Positions 12,661 to 25,981 are shown, numbered from the stretch's first letter. The stretch is DNA of 64,000 bases from Aldrovandia affinis (GCA_029706075.1 JAINUG010000086.1:2231060-2295059), one strand, 5' to 3'. The notes: generated by a model from the sequence alone, not told the origin. Translations and numbers: made by a program.

Positions 12661-14640
12661 CTGGCTTAGAAAAGATCACCTTTTACAGCTGCTGCTACTG
12701 CAACTGTAAATATAATCTAATAAAATAAAATCTAAACATGAATATGATGTGCATGTGTATGCATATTAAATTCAAATAAGTTATTATAGCGTACGTACAG
12801 TATTATAGCCAGAAAACATATATGAGAATGATTAAATTTCCCATTTAAGTATATACAAAATTATTTACACTTATGAAAGCAAGACCTAAGAGAACAGATG
12901 TTTTCTCTTAATTCCCTGTTAGCGGCGAGTGGTGTTGTGAGTTTAGAGGTATTATTTTAAATTTGATAAATAATCAACATTAAAACAGTGTGACTGATGT
13001 CACAGTTCAAGGCACATAGTGAGCTATCATTTGTACTGTTTTGTACGTTTCACTCACCCTTGTTTGAGTAATAACATTGTTCCAATTGAAGTGTTCCTTT
13101 TGTAAACTGATAGGATTGAAAAACAATGGCAGGCATTATTTAAAAAAATAAAAAATAAAAAAAGCTTAAAATTGAGCTTGCTATTGAGTTTGATTATGCT
13201 GAGCAATGTAAAGTCGGGTTGTTCGCCAAGAAAACTGAATTTCAGAAGGCATGGGGGCCGAAATAACATTTGTCAATGTAGCAGGTTTTCGTCATAGCAG
13301 CTGGCTGCAGATGAAAGTTGGAAACAGCAAGGCAAAAAGAATGAAGATTAATCAGCGGTTCAGACAGCCCGCAATGGGCTCCAAGGAGGTGGCCGGAGAT
13401 TTCTGCACACAATTCATGCATCCTCGTCGACGAGTACACAGTCGCCTAGCGCTCCACATTTTTTCCCTAAGTGGATGCAGGTGCTTTTGGCCTAGATCGC
13501 TCTGCACAGTGTACTGCTTTAATAACTGTAGGGTACTTTGCACCACGTTAGACACCTCTTAGAGAGGCTCTTAAGCAGCATACAATTTTATGGGGAAATG
13601 GTTTTGCGTGCTGTACTTCTATATTTGGTAACTTTGTTCATGAAAGAGCCACACTCCACACTAACATGAGGCAGAAGATTCAAACATTTCAGACTGCTTT
13701 CATCATTGAAGTGGCATTATTTTGATGGCATCTTCATACCTAACTCTGAAACAGCACCACAGGTGTACAAACTAATTAGAGAGGAATTGCAGATAAGCAC
13801 CTCCATTTTAAGTATCTCATGGCAGCGGATCCAAAAACAAATATGTATTTTTAATTGAAGTAGATACAGTATATTTAAAGGTGTGCCCATATTTCAGTCT
13901 GTGGGTTAAAAACAGAGGTGAGTAGATCAAAATAATTTCAGTAACTACAACTAAAAAAGCCATCGTAAAACTGTATTTATATTATATATTTAATTATATA
14001 ATATACAATTATCTATTTAATTATATTTATTATAATTTAGCTTCATGAAACTATTCCTTCTTTCACAGTGGCCTCCAGAAAACAACTTTTTGGGCAATAA
14101 AGACATCAGACTTGGATTGTGAGTCCCAGTTATGATTTATAGTGCCACTGTAACCCACAACAGCAACCTAATTCATATTTCTGTCTACCTCCGTGGCACA
14201 AGGTTGATTCTTCAAAACCAGCAGTGTGCCATGCTGCTTGACAGAAACAGTCTTGACAATATAAAGCTTATTTTAATGGAGCTCCTGTTGAGCTTTGACT
14301 GGTGTTTTGGTACCATGATCCTGAGCGAGCAGCTATTCTCAAAACTTTGCATGCCTCATGTGGCATCTTTTATTGATCTTTTACATTTTATGTTCCATAT
14401 TCTTCCACTGCCTACAGTATAGCATCCCTCATTTCACAGCAGAACGAGCTAGATGTGACATTGTTGATGTCCCTCTCCCTGCATTTTATATTATGGTGTG
14501 GTGCTATGAATTAAGCTCATGCAGAAAACAGGAAGACCTTCTCATAAGTATTTTTCAGCTTTCACTGATCCATGATAAAACATGCAGCCCCTGGACCCAC
14601 ATCTTGGTAGGACTGCACCATTTTTCAGGATGGGAGAGTT
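12661..14640. other. Intergenic, no gene seen
   Basis: A 103-codon plus-strand frame at 13,251-13,562 has no recognisable domain. A 12-bp perfect palindrome CTCGTCGACGAG lies near 13,422-13,435. An AT-only stretch runs from about 13,975 to 14,040. Confidence 0.45.
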
Positions 14641-14648
14641 CGATCACT

Positions 14649-14675
14649 CTTGGTATACCTCTGCGGTATACCAAG
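14649..14675. other. Perfect 11-bp inverted repeat, 5-nt loop
   Basis: The arms CTTGGTATACC and GGTATACCAAG are exact reverse complements separated by TCTGC. It sits at the edge of the candidate conserved block that follows. No known element is associated with it. Confidence 0.9.
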
Positions 14676-14699
14676 CACAGCTGTTATCCCCTTCGACGC

Positions 14700-14960
14700 T
14701 CCAGTGAGCCCCCCAGGTGAGAGAGATGAATTAATCTTGGGGACCTTTGCAAACTGATGTTTCGCCCATTGTAAATCACGATTGAATGTTGTGTTTCGAC
14801 CGTCAATCCGAGATTTGGCGAGCTGTAATCTATTGGCAAAGACACTAGCATGTCGCCTGGCTAAATTAATGAGTTTATAATAAAATAATAGGAATAAATA
14901 ATTGGCTGAGGGAAAATAGATCCAAGCCATCGTCGAACACTTGGAACGTGTTGACTTCGC
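14700..14960. other. Candidate conserved non-coding element (14.7-15.0 kb)
   Basis: High-complexity sequence with several CpGs retained and an AT-rich homeodomain-type core near 14,860-14,900 (AAATTAATGAG followed by TTTATAATAAAATAAT). A minus-strand frame crosses it (14,625-14,930) but shows no domain. I infer regulatory character from composition only. Confidence 0.25.
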
Positions 14961-15555
14961 ACTACTGTGACTTTGAACAGTACCTGTCTGCTCATCGCCT
15001 GAAGTTCAGATATAAGGATCTGAGATATTTCAGCAGAAAGATTATTTTTTTTTACAAAAATGGATAATGTCATATCAATGATCAACAGGCTGTCCAAAAC
15101 TCGGTTGATCTACATTCATCTCCTCTCACCTTCCTTTTTCAATTTTTTTTTGTCTGGCACCAGCCCTACCTCCGTCACACACATTAGAAAGACATTTCCA
15201 GCAGCCAATTGAAAACACAGAAAGCCCAGCACCAAACATGCGTGAAATAATGCAAATTCTAGATGCTGGAGACAACAAAACTGACATCCCTGAAGAAAGA
15301 GCAACACGACAGTAGCTGGCTTATAAAAAAAGTTAAATGTACAAAAAAAACACCTAGCTTATAAAAACAGACAAAGGGGTACAGGATTGTTTATATTTAC
15401 TAGAGCATTCAATGTGCTGTGATTTTTCCCATTTTTGAAACACAGCATTTTGAATTAATTCAAACATATTTTCTGTACAATATTTGATTCCATGTATGAA
15501 TCTACTCTGACCATTGGACTTTGTCCATTGACAATTAAAATTATTCATTGACATT
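14961..15555. other. Intergenic, no gene seen
   Basis: Nothing recognised. Minus-strand frames of about 65 codons carry no domain. Confidence 0.5.
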
Positions 15556-16404
15556 TACATTTTAAGCATTTAGCAGACGCTCTTACCCAGAGCAACTTAT
15601 AAGATGTGCATTAATACATGGTAGGAACAATCATAGTTAGCGCACAAGATTAGTGCAGTAATACAGCAATAGACATCATTGCAGGCATCTGCGTACCATA
15701 CCTGTAGCACTGGGAAGGAAAAGGTTACTGTTTTTTTTTTTTTGGATGGAGTAAGGAGGGGTATATAGTGTTGAACAAGTAAACAGTGGTGAAGACATTT
15801 TAGCTAGAGTTAAGTGGTAGTGGAGTCTGAAAAGGTGGGTTTTGAGTCTCTTGTGGAAAATCGCATGTGATTCCACGGTCCTGACCGATTGCAGAAGGTC
15901 ATTCCACCAGCGAGGGATCAGGACAGAGAAGAGGCGAGACCGCGAGGAGCGGCTGCCAGGCGCCCGGAGGGATGGGGCAGTCAGTTTGTCAGAGGAGGCG
16001 GAGCGAAGGGGTCTGGGAGGGGTGTAGGGAGTGATGAGTGACTGGAGGTATGAGGGAGCAGTACCTCTGGCCACTTGAAAAGCAAGCACCAGTGATTTGA
16101 ATCTGATGCGTGCTGCGATGGGGAGCCAGTGCAGAGAGGAGAGTAGAGGGGTGACGTGGGTGAACTTCGGCTGGTTGAACACCAGACGAGCGGCAGCATT
16201 CTGGACTAATTGCAGTGGTTTCATGGCACAGGCCGGAAGGCCTGCCAGCAAGGAATTGCAGTAGTCCAGACGTGAGATCACCAGGGCCTGGACCAGGAGT
16301 TGAGTGGCCTCATGGGTGAGGAACGGTCGGATCCTCCAGATTTTGTGGAGGGAGAATCGGCAGGTCCGAGTGATCACTGCAATGAGAATGGTGATGTTGT
16401 CTGG
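15556..16404 (-). mobile_element. L2-clade LINE, 5'-truncated copy
   Basis: The minus strand holds the end of an L2 LINE. The 3' terminus, read on the plus strand, begins near 15,556 with "gcatttagcagacgctctta", the L2 tail. The copy extends to about 16,404, where similarity to the fuller copy (55.9-59.7 kb) stops shortly after the position matching its 56,800. 5' truncation is the usual result of incomplete target-primed reverse transcription. No target duplication was recognised. Confidence 0.9.
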
Positions 16405-16407
16405 CAT
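15676..16407 (-). pseudogene. L2 reverse transcriptase, C-terminal (thumb) part
   Basis: This 243-codon frame on the minus strand contains LVISRLDYCNSLLAGLP, QLVQNAAARLVFNQPKF and LSSLHWLPIAARIRFKSL. These are the conserved blocks downstream of the reverse transcriptase palm in L2/CR1-type LINEs. The polymerase motifs (including YADD) and the endonuclease are missing because of 5' truncation. Its first residues read through from flanking or degraded LINE sequence, so the apparent start is not real. Amino acid identity to the corresponding segment at 56,225-56,695 is high, suggesting both copies come from the same subfamily. Confidence 0.9.
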
Positions 16408-16444
16408 AAATACATGTGTGAAAGAGGTGTGTTGTGTTTGTGTT

Positions 16445-16478
<34 letters not shown>

Positions 16479-19400
16479 AGACACTTGGGCATGTTATGAA
16501 ATCACGCAATTCAATTGCATTATTCTTTAAATTGCATGCTTCTACTGTATGTGTAGAAACCCATTTTTGTAAAAGGCAATAGCATTGACTAATGGCCCAA
16601 GCCTCTGGATTGAATACACATTTGTCCTTAACTTTGATTTATATAAACGGAAGGCTCAAATTTTTTCAATACAAAGCATCTTTTGTCTCTATTTTTATGA
16701 TTGCTGAAGGTAACACTTTTCTTGAAATGTATGATTTTAAAGCATTATCTAGCTTGCCGAACTTGCTGAACTTTTAGCTGTGAGCCAAAGTTGAGGACAC
16801 ATTTCATCCAGGGGAAGATGTATAATATAAATGCACCATAAGCACTTTTAAAAAAGTGATCGGTGTCTTTGTTTGGCATTGAGTAGTTGATGCGCTATTT
16901 CAACTGTAAATATGATTAAACGATCAATTTTTCTTCATTAAAAAGACTGGGACATTGCCCTTTGACAGAGCAGCAATGATACCTCAAGCCTGAGCTGGTG
17001 TGTTTCAAATGCTCATTTTACTGTAATTGCTGTAATCTGTATGCCACTTTGCTAGAATACCAGTGGTATGGACCTTGACTGATTTACAAATCATATGCGC
17101 AAATCAAAACAGTGATTCTAATTAAAGTTGTATTTTGTGAGAAAATACTGGCTGTTAAGACCTTGTTATACAAGTGATTAAAGGAATAATGGGAAACCAG
17201 GAAGAATTCTGGTATGGGGTCTGGGTTCTGCTGCATGGAGAAACAATGTGCACTCAAACAATCATGCTGCTAACTGTTTGGTTTATGAGAGGTCCTGGGA
17301 AATATTCTTAAGAAATGATAAGGTGAAATGTAAGGATTTGTCTGGTTTTAAGCACTGTCCTATCTTACCTCAAGACACCTCATCCATACTGGGTACTTTT
17401 GTGGTTCATACTTGGGTATGTTTGTGTGTGTATCCGTGCATATGCGCATGCATGTGCATGTGTCCCTGACCGTGGGCTTACAGTCAAATGGAATCAGATT
17501 TTTTTATGTAATTATAAATTAACACTAACACTTTGTGCATTGTGACTAGCTACAAAGTAATCAACACTACATATGAAGTGTTAACTGTTTGCTTTTCTGT
17601 AAAGCTCACTATTCGGGCATTTTGCAAGGACAGAGTGGTTAAGCCAAAACCATAGACTATTTATTTTGTAAACAAATGTAACTCCTTTTCCTTTTTTCCA
17701 CACTAAAGGTCATACTTGGAGAACTACAGTAGTAGCAACTGGAGATGTGGCGTATCTCCCGTATTCTTCCAGTCAGCACTAGCTCTCTAGTATTATTGTG
17801 TCATACATTATTTATTAAAAAACCAAGAACCAAATATACTGTATTCATGCTGATATCATAATACTGAATTTTATACATGAAAACACAAGCTACCATGAAT
17901 CAGTTAGTATGAAGGCCTAGACAATTCCATTTGTTTTCCATATTTTCATATTTCAAGCTATCATATTTGCATCAAACTTACCATCAGCCTGCAGCATTAA
18001 ACAAAGGTGTCAACAAGTTTTTGCTGTTTTGCTTCTTGGAATACTTTCACAGCTCCAATCAAAAGCACTTAATTGCAAATCTTCGAATGGGGCCACCAAG
18101 GACAAGAGAAACAACAACAACAACAGCAACAGGGTTTAAATAACTATTCACCTTTGCTCAAGACAATTCCACCATTGTGAGGGCAATGATCACTCTTTCC
18201 ATAAGGGGTTCATTTGCGTCTTCGTATAAGTATTGATCAGCATGATCACAGTGAAGTGCTTCCCATGCATCATTCAGGTCTAATGGCAAGCCTACAGCAA
18301 TGAATGCCAAGGAGCGAGCTGCAGATTGACCCTGTGGCCATGCTGGACTCGAATCAGCCCCCTTCTTTTATATGGCATCATAATTCATCAAAGGGTGGTT
18401 CCGGGGTCATGATTACCATGAACTACATGTATATATTCTTCAGAAGAAGTCCCCGCCCCTGACCTTTGGCATTCTGTGGTCACAATCATAGCCACTTCCT
18501 TCTGCCTCTTAGAGCTCAAGAATCCCATATGGACTTCATTGTCAGTCCAGATATTACCTTGCTGCCAAATAGTGTAAGTGGTTTAGCGAAGGGGAATTAT
18601 TATTTAAATGTTGACTTGATATGGGTCATGGCTATCTGTTCTTCAGTGCTATTTTTACTTGCTGGGCTTGTTGCTCCTTAATTCAAGAAAGATATATACA
18701 GATAGAAACTTTGGAAAAAATTTGAAAGTAAGCCCCCGCTGAAAAGCCTAGACAACATGTAAGATATGTACTGTTTTAAATAAAGGAATTGAGCTGTCCT
18801 TTTTGTCCTTTGCAAATTACTTATGTCTTTTATAGTTGAATGGTGGGAGTTGCTTTTTTCCACACTGTAGAGTATAAAGCTGAGGATGGCACATATAACA
18901 CCTACGTGTCATGTCTCTTAAAAAAAATCATCCACAGCTGTTTAGATGTCTTAGTAAACATAAATTACTGCTGCCATCATGAAAAACATTCCGGAAGAAT
19001 AGTAGTAGAAGTTTGTACATATATCCAAAATAGCATGCTTTAGGTCCCAACATAGGTTTTAGGTTTTGTTTAGGCAAAACAAAACACGTTGTAATGTTAT
19101 CTTTAGTGTGTGAAAATATTACCATAAATGCATATTGAATAAACTGCAATGCTTTTTTTCTCATGTGTTTTGAGTCTTAAACATCCCATGGATGTAAATC
19201 TGGTTATAAGAGATTTAGAGGCAGTGATATTAATTTATATGACGTATTCTCACAGAGGCCAACCTATTATTCCTTGTCCACTCCACTTAGCCTTGGAAAT
19301 GAAGGAGCAGTATTTTCAAGATGATGCTGTGCTCTTACCAGCTCTGCGAATGTAACTCAAAAATCAATTTGATAGTGCCGGTTTAGACTGAGTGACTGAT

Positions 19401-21408
19401 TGTCTCATTGCCCAGGGGGAACCATGAGAATCCTCCTATTTTACACAGGCATTTATCCCAGAGACACAACAAAAGTGTTAATCTGCATGGAAAACCCTCA
19501 ACATACCCATTTTTCCACAAATAAGGAGAAGCGTTGGTTTCCTTCCCACTGCCCCCTACGTTCAGATGGACTGACAGTGAATGTCAACATCAAATTAAGT
19601 ACAGCCTGCACACAGGACTGACACAATATAGCAAGCTGTGGACGTCACACGGATCAGGATTTCCACACACCGCACCCCACTCAGATGTGATAAATCCGCG
19701 ACCAGTTTTTAATTCCATTCACAGTTTCTGTTCATTACTTTCCTCAGGAAACAGATATTCACAGTATTGTCACAGTATTGTGTATTACCTCATGGAAATG
19801 GGTTCACAAAGTCAAAAATAGCAATTACAACCTGAACTTGCCAGAAAGGAGCTTCCAACCATTTGTAATTGCAAGACTAGATGGATGGCACGAATTGAAA
19901 TGTTCTTGATTTATGTCTTTATTTTTAAATCACCAGATCTGGTCACTATAAGCTACACTATACATCATATCTATGCATAATTAGTAACAAAATATGAGTT
20001 ACAAGAAAACTTAATTAGTGCTAGGGTTGGTTTAAATCAGACAGGTTTCTATAGGTTACCTCTGCATTATTTCCTCCCGAATATGTGCCAATGCACACAC
20101 AGCCTACCAATTGTTGTCCGTGAGAGATATGACTCTCCTCTCATCAGCACCTGCCATTCTGTGCAATGTTGGAAATGTTTTTTTGCTTGCAACAGTGGAG
20201 TGTGTGTAAATCCAACTGTAGTGCTCCTTGCTTGGTTGTGGGTGGCACAGCAATGTATTGGAAAGTCCAAATTGATGGGAAAAAAACAACAACAAAAAAA
20301 TAGCTGCATTTTGATTGACATCTATAGAATATAGAGGCAGTGGGATCATAGCATTATTCCTAGCTTCCCATAACTAGGATCAATTATTTTGATATGCTCA
20401 GGGTTGCAAATAATGCAAAGTCATCTAACACAATGTTTCACCATAGAGAACCCTACAGTGCTGCAAAAGCCTCATCCTGAACAATCAAAGTGAAGTCAAG
20501 CTAGGCTTACGTATGTCCAATTTCACAGCAGTCACTGCTGTTTTTGTTTTCATATGAGAGACGGAAATGACATTTTCAGGTCATGTTCTTTGGCAGGTGT
20601 CCATCTGCACTGCATATTCATGAAAAGAGAAGTATACACCACACTTTCCAGAGTAGAGGCTAAAGTAGTTTTACTGTGCTGTAAATACACGCACAGAATG
20701 TATTGCATTATAAATATGGCCATTACAAGGTAAGTACTGGTCAATGTGTATAAGGTTTAACAATGTATACACAGAGCATCAGCAAACTTTTTTTTAAATA
20801 CAACATACAATATAACAGTGAATTTTTCATCCCAATTTTATGGGCATGCATGATAGTAGCTGGCAAAGATATTCAGACTCTTACAAGCATTTCACTGTAC
20901 TACAGCATGGTGAGATGTCTAACCACAAATACATGATAATGTCAAATTATACTGTAATGTAAAGTGGAATATCTGAAAGGTTTGGGCGTTAGTAACCTTT
21001 AATAAACGAAATGAAACAAAATAACATTTTCTGCCAGACTTTTCTCACGCTTTGGTTTGCCGTTCATTATCTAAACAGTGTGTCCTTTGGACATGAAGCA
21101 CTGCCTGTTACATATAAGGTGAGAGGTACAAGCATGATCATATTTTAGCATGTTTGTTTCTTTAATTCCATGAAAAAGGAGATACTTTATATAGTCATGT
21201 AATACAGAATTGTCATTGTTATCGGTATCAAACAATTATTTGACTTTGACGTTTCCAGTATCTAGTTAGCTGTCTATAGCCTTCAGATTCTACATAGTGC
21301 TATTTACTTATCTTCGCGTTTAGATTGCTAGTGAAAACATTGAGTATTGACAAAGGTAGCTAAATTGTCCTCTCTTGCCATTCATTGAAGGATAGCAGCA
21401 GAAACAAG
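16405..21408. other. Five kilobases with no supported gene or transposon
   Basis: Apart from the TG run at 16,447 no repeat boundary, domain or splice-framed exon is evident. A short CA/TG-rich patch lies near 17,415-17,465 and a small AAC run near 18,108-18,128. Candidate frames are all under 100 codons and featureless. Confidence 0.5.
16447..16477 (+). repeat. (TG)n microsatellite
   Basis: About 15 TG units directly beyond the 5' boundary of the truncated LINE copy. Confidence 0.95.
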
Positions 21409-21991
21409 GGCTGTGTTCAAAACCGTTCACTCGTTCACTTGTCCCCTATTCCCTATATAGTGTTCCCTATGTAGTGTTCCATGTAGTGAACGATTAAACT
21501 GTTTTCGGACACTACAACTGAAAGTCATTTGCGTAAAAAAATGTGCCGGATATTCAGGTGATGCGCCCAGTATCATGTAAACAAACCGAGCACTCATGGC
21601 AGCAGGTTGAAATGTACTCAGGTAGTATCGGGTTTGCATGTTCAGTTTTGAATGTTAAATCCCAAATAAATTGTTGAAATTCTAATGATGCATTCTAATG
21701 ATGTGGTTTTGTCAACTGTGGTCCTGTCTGCTAGCCACTGCTTTAGCCACCAATAGCTACCGTTATGGAAGTCGTGAGCTAACTAAGACATTACCGCACT
21801 GCATTGTGGTATACGGGAGATATTGTAGGGTACATTCGCTGTTCACTACAAATCGCTGTGAATTGTGGGTATTTTATCGTGCACTATTTTTGAACTAAAT
21901 TAACAGTTGAGAATTCGAACAACACTACAAAATGGTGAACACACTATATAGTGCACTATATAGGGAATAGGGAACGGTTTCGAACACAGCC
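21409..21991. mobile_element. 583-bp MITE with long imperfect terminal inverted repeats
   Basis: The left end reads GGCTGTGTTCAAAACCGTTC. The right end is its near-exact reverse complement (AACGGTTTCGAACACAGCC on the plus strand). Inner words also pair: CCCTATTCCCTATATAGTG on the left, and CACTATATAGGGAATAGGG on the right. Short AAG copies flank both ends and may be a target duplication. No transposase fragment is present, so the element would be non-autonomous. The superfamily is not clear to me; a PIF/Harbinger- or CACTA-like 3-bp duplication would fit. Confidence 0.85.
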
Positions 21992-22917
21992 AAGTACTGC
22001 TGGTTAGCTACCTGCACAAATTAATTTTGATTTAGGCCTAAACAAATCATGGAAATCTCTACAGTGCAAGCCAGATTATTCTGGTGTGCTCCTGTTCCAA
22101 CAGACAAGAGACTATGAAAATATTCTGGAACCTTTAACGGGGAAGCTGCCGCTTTATTCTGTTCTGTGAAGCACAAACCGATTTCTGGAAGTCAGCTCCC
22201 AAAAGTATTTATCTTGTCGCATTGACTCATTGACTGTTTCATAGCCTTTAGTACAATGTAGCTAACGTCAGTTAGCTAGCCAACAAAGCAAGGGTGGCAA
22301 TAAAAGGTCTGTTTTTAGATTGATATTATTGTACACACTGTTCTCTTGAATTCTGTCAAAAATGTTTCCGGCAATATGAGTATCAAACCAAAATGTGCGC
22401 TTCCAAAACCACAGAATAAAATAAGGGAAATGTATTGTATCGCATATCAAGATGTATTTTGTTCCTGAGCAAACATTATGTTGTTTATGACAAATATAAC
22501 TCAACTCACTAATGTTAGTTTTTGAAATGTTTATGCATATAATTGTGATGGGGCACTTTACTAAGCATTTATACACTTTGCCATGCATATATACTGTACA
22601 AATATAAAGCACAGCTGTCAGCCTTTTGACTGCCTTATACTGTGAGCTGCGGTAGACCCAACAAATGTTGTTACCTGATTTCAGTAAATCATAGTTAGTA
22701 TTGACCTTTTGCACATCCTTGCTAGTTTAAGATACATTTGTGGTTTCAGGGCTAAAGGGAGAGGAATTCACAGTGAATCTTGCAAAAACTGAATTTGATT
22801 TCTTACCTTTCGGTGAACTTCATCAAAATGGTGGTTCCAGAGCTTAAAATGGCTATGCGTTGGCATCAATACATTTGAAATGACTGGAATGAGTGAATCT
22901 ATTGGCTGGCATCTGTA
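21992..22917. other. Intergenic, no gene seen
   Basis: A 148-codon minus-strand frame (22,268-22,714) has no recognisable domain and is judged to be chance in AT-rich DNA. Confidence 0.5.
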
Positions 22918-23050
22918 GATTTGGAGTCTTTGTGTCCTCAAGATGCAACTAAGTGCTGTAGATCTCCAACTGTGGCCCTTCCCCTTTTCTTTGCTTCCCA
23001 AACCATCTGCCTCACTGTGCCCCACTGACTTCATACTGGAAAGAGGTCTC
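22918..23050 (+). repeat. Old repeat fragment, copy a
   Basis: The stretch with "tttggagtctttgtgtcctc", "aagatgcaacta", "tgtagatctccaactgtg" and "tttctttgcttccc" aligns, in the same orientation, with 24,003-24,130. It is probably from the Tc1/mariner group (see copy b). No intact frame. Confidence 0.55.
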
Positions 23051-23293
23051 ATTAGTATCTATATATACCCTAAGAATCATGTAAATGGAAGTTTATTTTT
23101 GTTGGATTTTATTAAAAACAATTATACAGGTGTGAATAATTGTGACATATTTTTGGTGGAATACATATTAGAAAATATTTTTATCTGAGGAATTGATTCG
23201 GTATATATTCACATGATTTTATTCATCATACAATATAGCTCATTACCTATATTTTATATAGGAGGGCATTTTGGTGGGTACTGTATACATACA

Positions 23294-23342
23294 AACACAC
23301 ACACACACACAGACGTAGACATATATATATATATATATATAT
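23294..23342 (+). repeat. Compound (CA)n ... (AT)n microsatellite
   Basis: Nine CA units, a short linker, then about eleven AT units. Confidence 0.93.
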
Positions 23343-23905
23343 ACAGTTTACTGTATATATTGTTCCTTCATTATTTCTGTGAAATATAACAAATACTAAT
23401 GCTTAATCCATTAACAACAGCTAGTACTTGACTGCAACATCATTCCAAAGGCTGAGAGATTATCTTTACTGCATTACATTCCACACCTTGAAGTGGGCAA
23501 TCAATACAATCTTATTGTCATTAAAGGTAAATTGGCCAATGACTGATGGCAATATTAAATACCAGAATTTTTCAAATTAAAATTCTGACAAAATTAAACC
23601 TTGGTGGCAATTTTCTCATCTACACATCCCCATTGACCTTTCCCAAAATGTGGGCCACTTTCCTTGGCTGAATTTTGTGAAGACAACTGAAAGGTCCCCA
23701 ACTTGCTTTGCAATGTAAGGACTTTGAACAGTAGGAGAGGTCTGTTGTGGGTGCTCTGTTCAAGGGCAAACAGACATTTCTGTCACAAAAGAATCTTGAT
23801 AGAAAAAATGGCTGTGGAGACAATCATTTTCACAAAAGCAAGGACAGTGGTTAAAAGAGGAAAAATGCATGTTTTTAAGGGAAATTACAAAAACAGACAG
23901 TAACC
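23343..23905. other. Unassigned intergenic sequence
   Basis: No gene recognised. It may be degenerate transposon DNA given the related repeat copies on both sides, but no boundary could be set. Confidence 0.35.
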
Positions 23906-24180
23906 TCAAAAATTATTCACACCCTTGATAACTATTAGCAAAGAAGGATGTATATATAACATGCAGTACAATACAGATAATGAACTATATTGTATGCTCA
24001 AAAATTTGGAGATTTTGTGTCCCCAAGATGGAACAAAGTTTTGTAGATTTTCAGCTGTGACCCTTGGATTTTTCTTTGCCTTCCATCTGCTTCAATGGAC
24101 ATGGGGGCAAGATGCACTTATTTCCCCTATCAGGCAGGTTTACCACTATTCCAGTGAATTTACACTTCTTAATTATTGAT
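23906..24180 (+). repeat. Old repeat fragment, copy b, with Tc1-like terminal sequence
   Basis: It starts with "aaattattcacacccttgat", which resembles the inverted terminus of a common fish Tc1 family. The segment homologous to copy a follows from 24,003. The transposase is not readable. Assignment to Tc1/mariner is inference from the terminus. Confidence 0.5.
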
Positions 24181-25970
24181 CTAAGCGTGGTGTGTTTACT
24201 TTTCATGTATTTGTTTGTAACCATCTGATATATTAAGGTCAAAACCCCTTTGTCTTGTTTCTTCTGAGAGTCATTTGCCTTTCAATTTTCAGTTCTTTCC
24301 ATATTATTTTCTCAAATAATTCACACATCATCAACTTGTCAAACATCCATGCACAGGACAGGAAGGAGAGCTGACATTTGAATTAATCAGATATGCATAA
24401 TTTAAATGTTGATATTGCAGACCAAATTATTTTCTTTTTGATCATATTAAAAATAAAATATGAAAAACAAACTAATTTTTTTACGCCGTCGTTTTACTCT
24501 TTTAAGAGATTTGTGAAGATACATGAAGATGCTGGCTTGTTTTCAGAGGGTGATTCTTCTGCCTTGAGTGTTGACTCAGATGACGCATATGACAACTCTA
24601 TCCATGTTGTTGTTGTTACCTTAACAGTCTGTTTGGACCCCCTGGAAATCATTATGGCTAATGGGGCTCTGTTTGAGTAGATTTGTACAATGAAACTGAT
24701 TTATAGCATGTTTTGGATACACAATTATCTGATGCAGGAAAAAAAAAGCATGTATAATCATCTTAGAATTCATTTTCCTCTGATTTATGTACAAGAGGTG
24801 TCATTTTATAGTAAAAAACATACGGTATGGCTTGTGACTGGCTAAAAACATGTAACCACTTTGGAGAGATTTTGGGACAACAAAGGACACCTGGGTCCTG
24901 TTTTTAGAAACAACACTGTAGAATATGACTGCTTTTAGATAATTGCATCCAGTTTTTTAGGGAAAAGTGTACAACCCCTTAGGGTACCTTACACAACAAT
25001 TATTTATCAGAAATCTGATGGAGATGGCCATTCAGGGGTTGATTTTTTTAAATTAAGCACTATTGGCTATGTGCATTTAATGCAGACAACATTGTTTTGT
25101 ATGGTGTTTTGTTGTTGTACAAATCAAATATCATATGGGAGGGGCTGAAAATCAGAAATATACAACATGTGAACTGGGGTGGTGAAATTCACCTACATAG
25201 CTATATGTACATTATTTGCATGAAAAGTAAAGGGTGTTTTAATATTATATGCACATGAATGAACAAATGCGCACTCATGCACACATGCACACACATTCAC
25301 ATGTACACACATTGTTGCTGGAGTACAATTAAGGGTTGATTATATGCCTCTATATCTGATAACTGATTTATGTTCACGGTCCATCTACCATGTACATTCT
25401 AATTAAAAATATAAATAAATAAGAAAATATAAATTATACACATTTTTAGAATTGAATATGAGTTTGGTTAATGTTAAATAGTATCTTCTTTAAATTCATA
25501 GTGAAGCTATCGATTATATCAACAAGCAGCCTTGACCTGTTTTGACCTTTTGATCCTTTTTTAAAATGTTTTTATTTTTAAATTGTGGTCCTGGAACAAC
25601 CTTAAAAAAATAAATAGGAGGTTTTTCATTTGAACATAATCATCATTAAATTATTTTATTCTGCCTAATGGGTACATTGTATTGATGCTGTAATCATTTT
25701 AATTTTGAAAATGTGTCAATTATGCAAAACCAGCATTCAATTTGGAAACCATAGTTTGAGATAATGCATATACCATGGCATGGATTCAATAATTCATTGG
25801 ATTAAATGCAAGTGCTTGATATTTCTTCACAACTACAGGCTTGCGAGTTCAACTATCACCAAAATAAAACTCTCCAAATAGTGTTGGCAAACAGTTACAG
25901 TTGCCTTTAAGTAAAGACAAGTGTTGACTTAAGGCAGGTCCATATCTCATTCCTTCAATACTTCTATTAA
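24181..25970. other. AT-rich intergenic, no gene seen
   Basis: Nothing supported. A CA-rich patch lies around 25,265-25,312. Confidence 0.5.
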
Positions 25971-25981
25971 ATATTCTATGA

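Noticed and set aside
22268-22714. 148-codon minus-strand frame
   Set aside because: No domain or exon signals; composition follows the AT-rich DNA.
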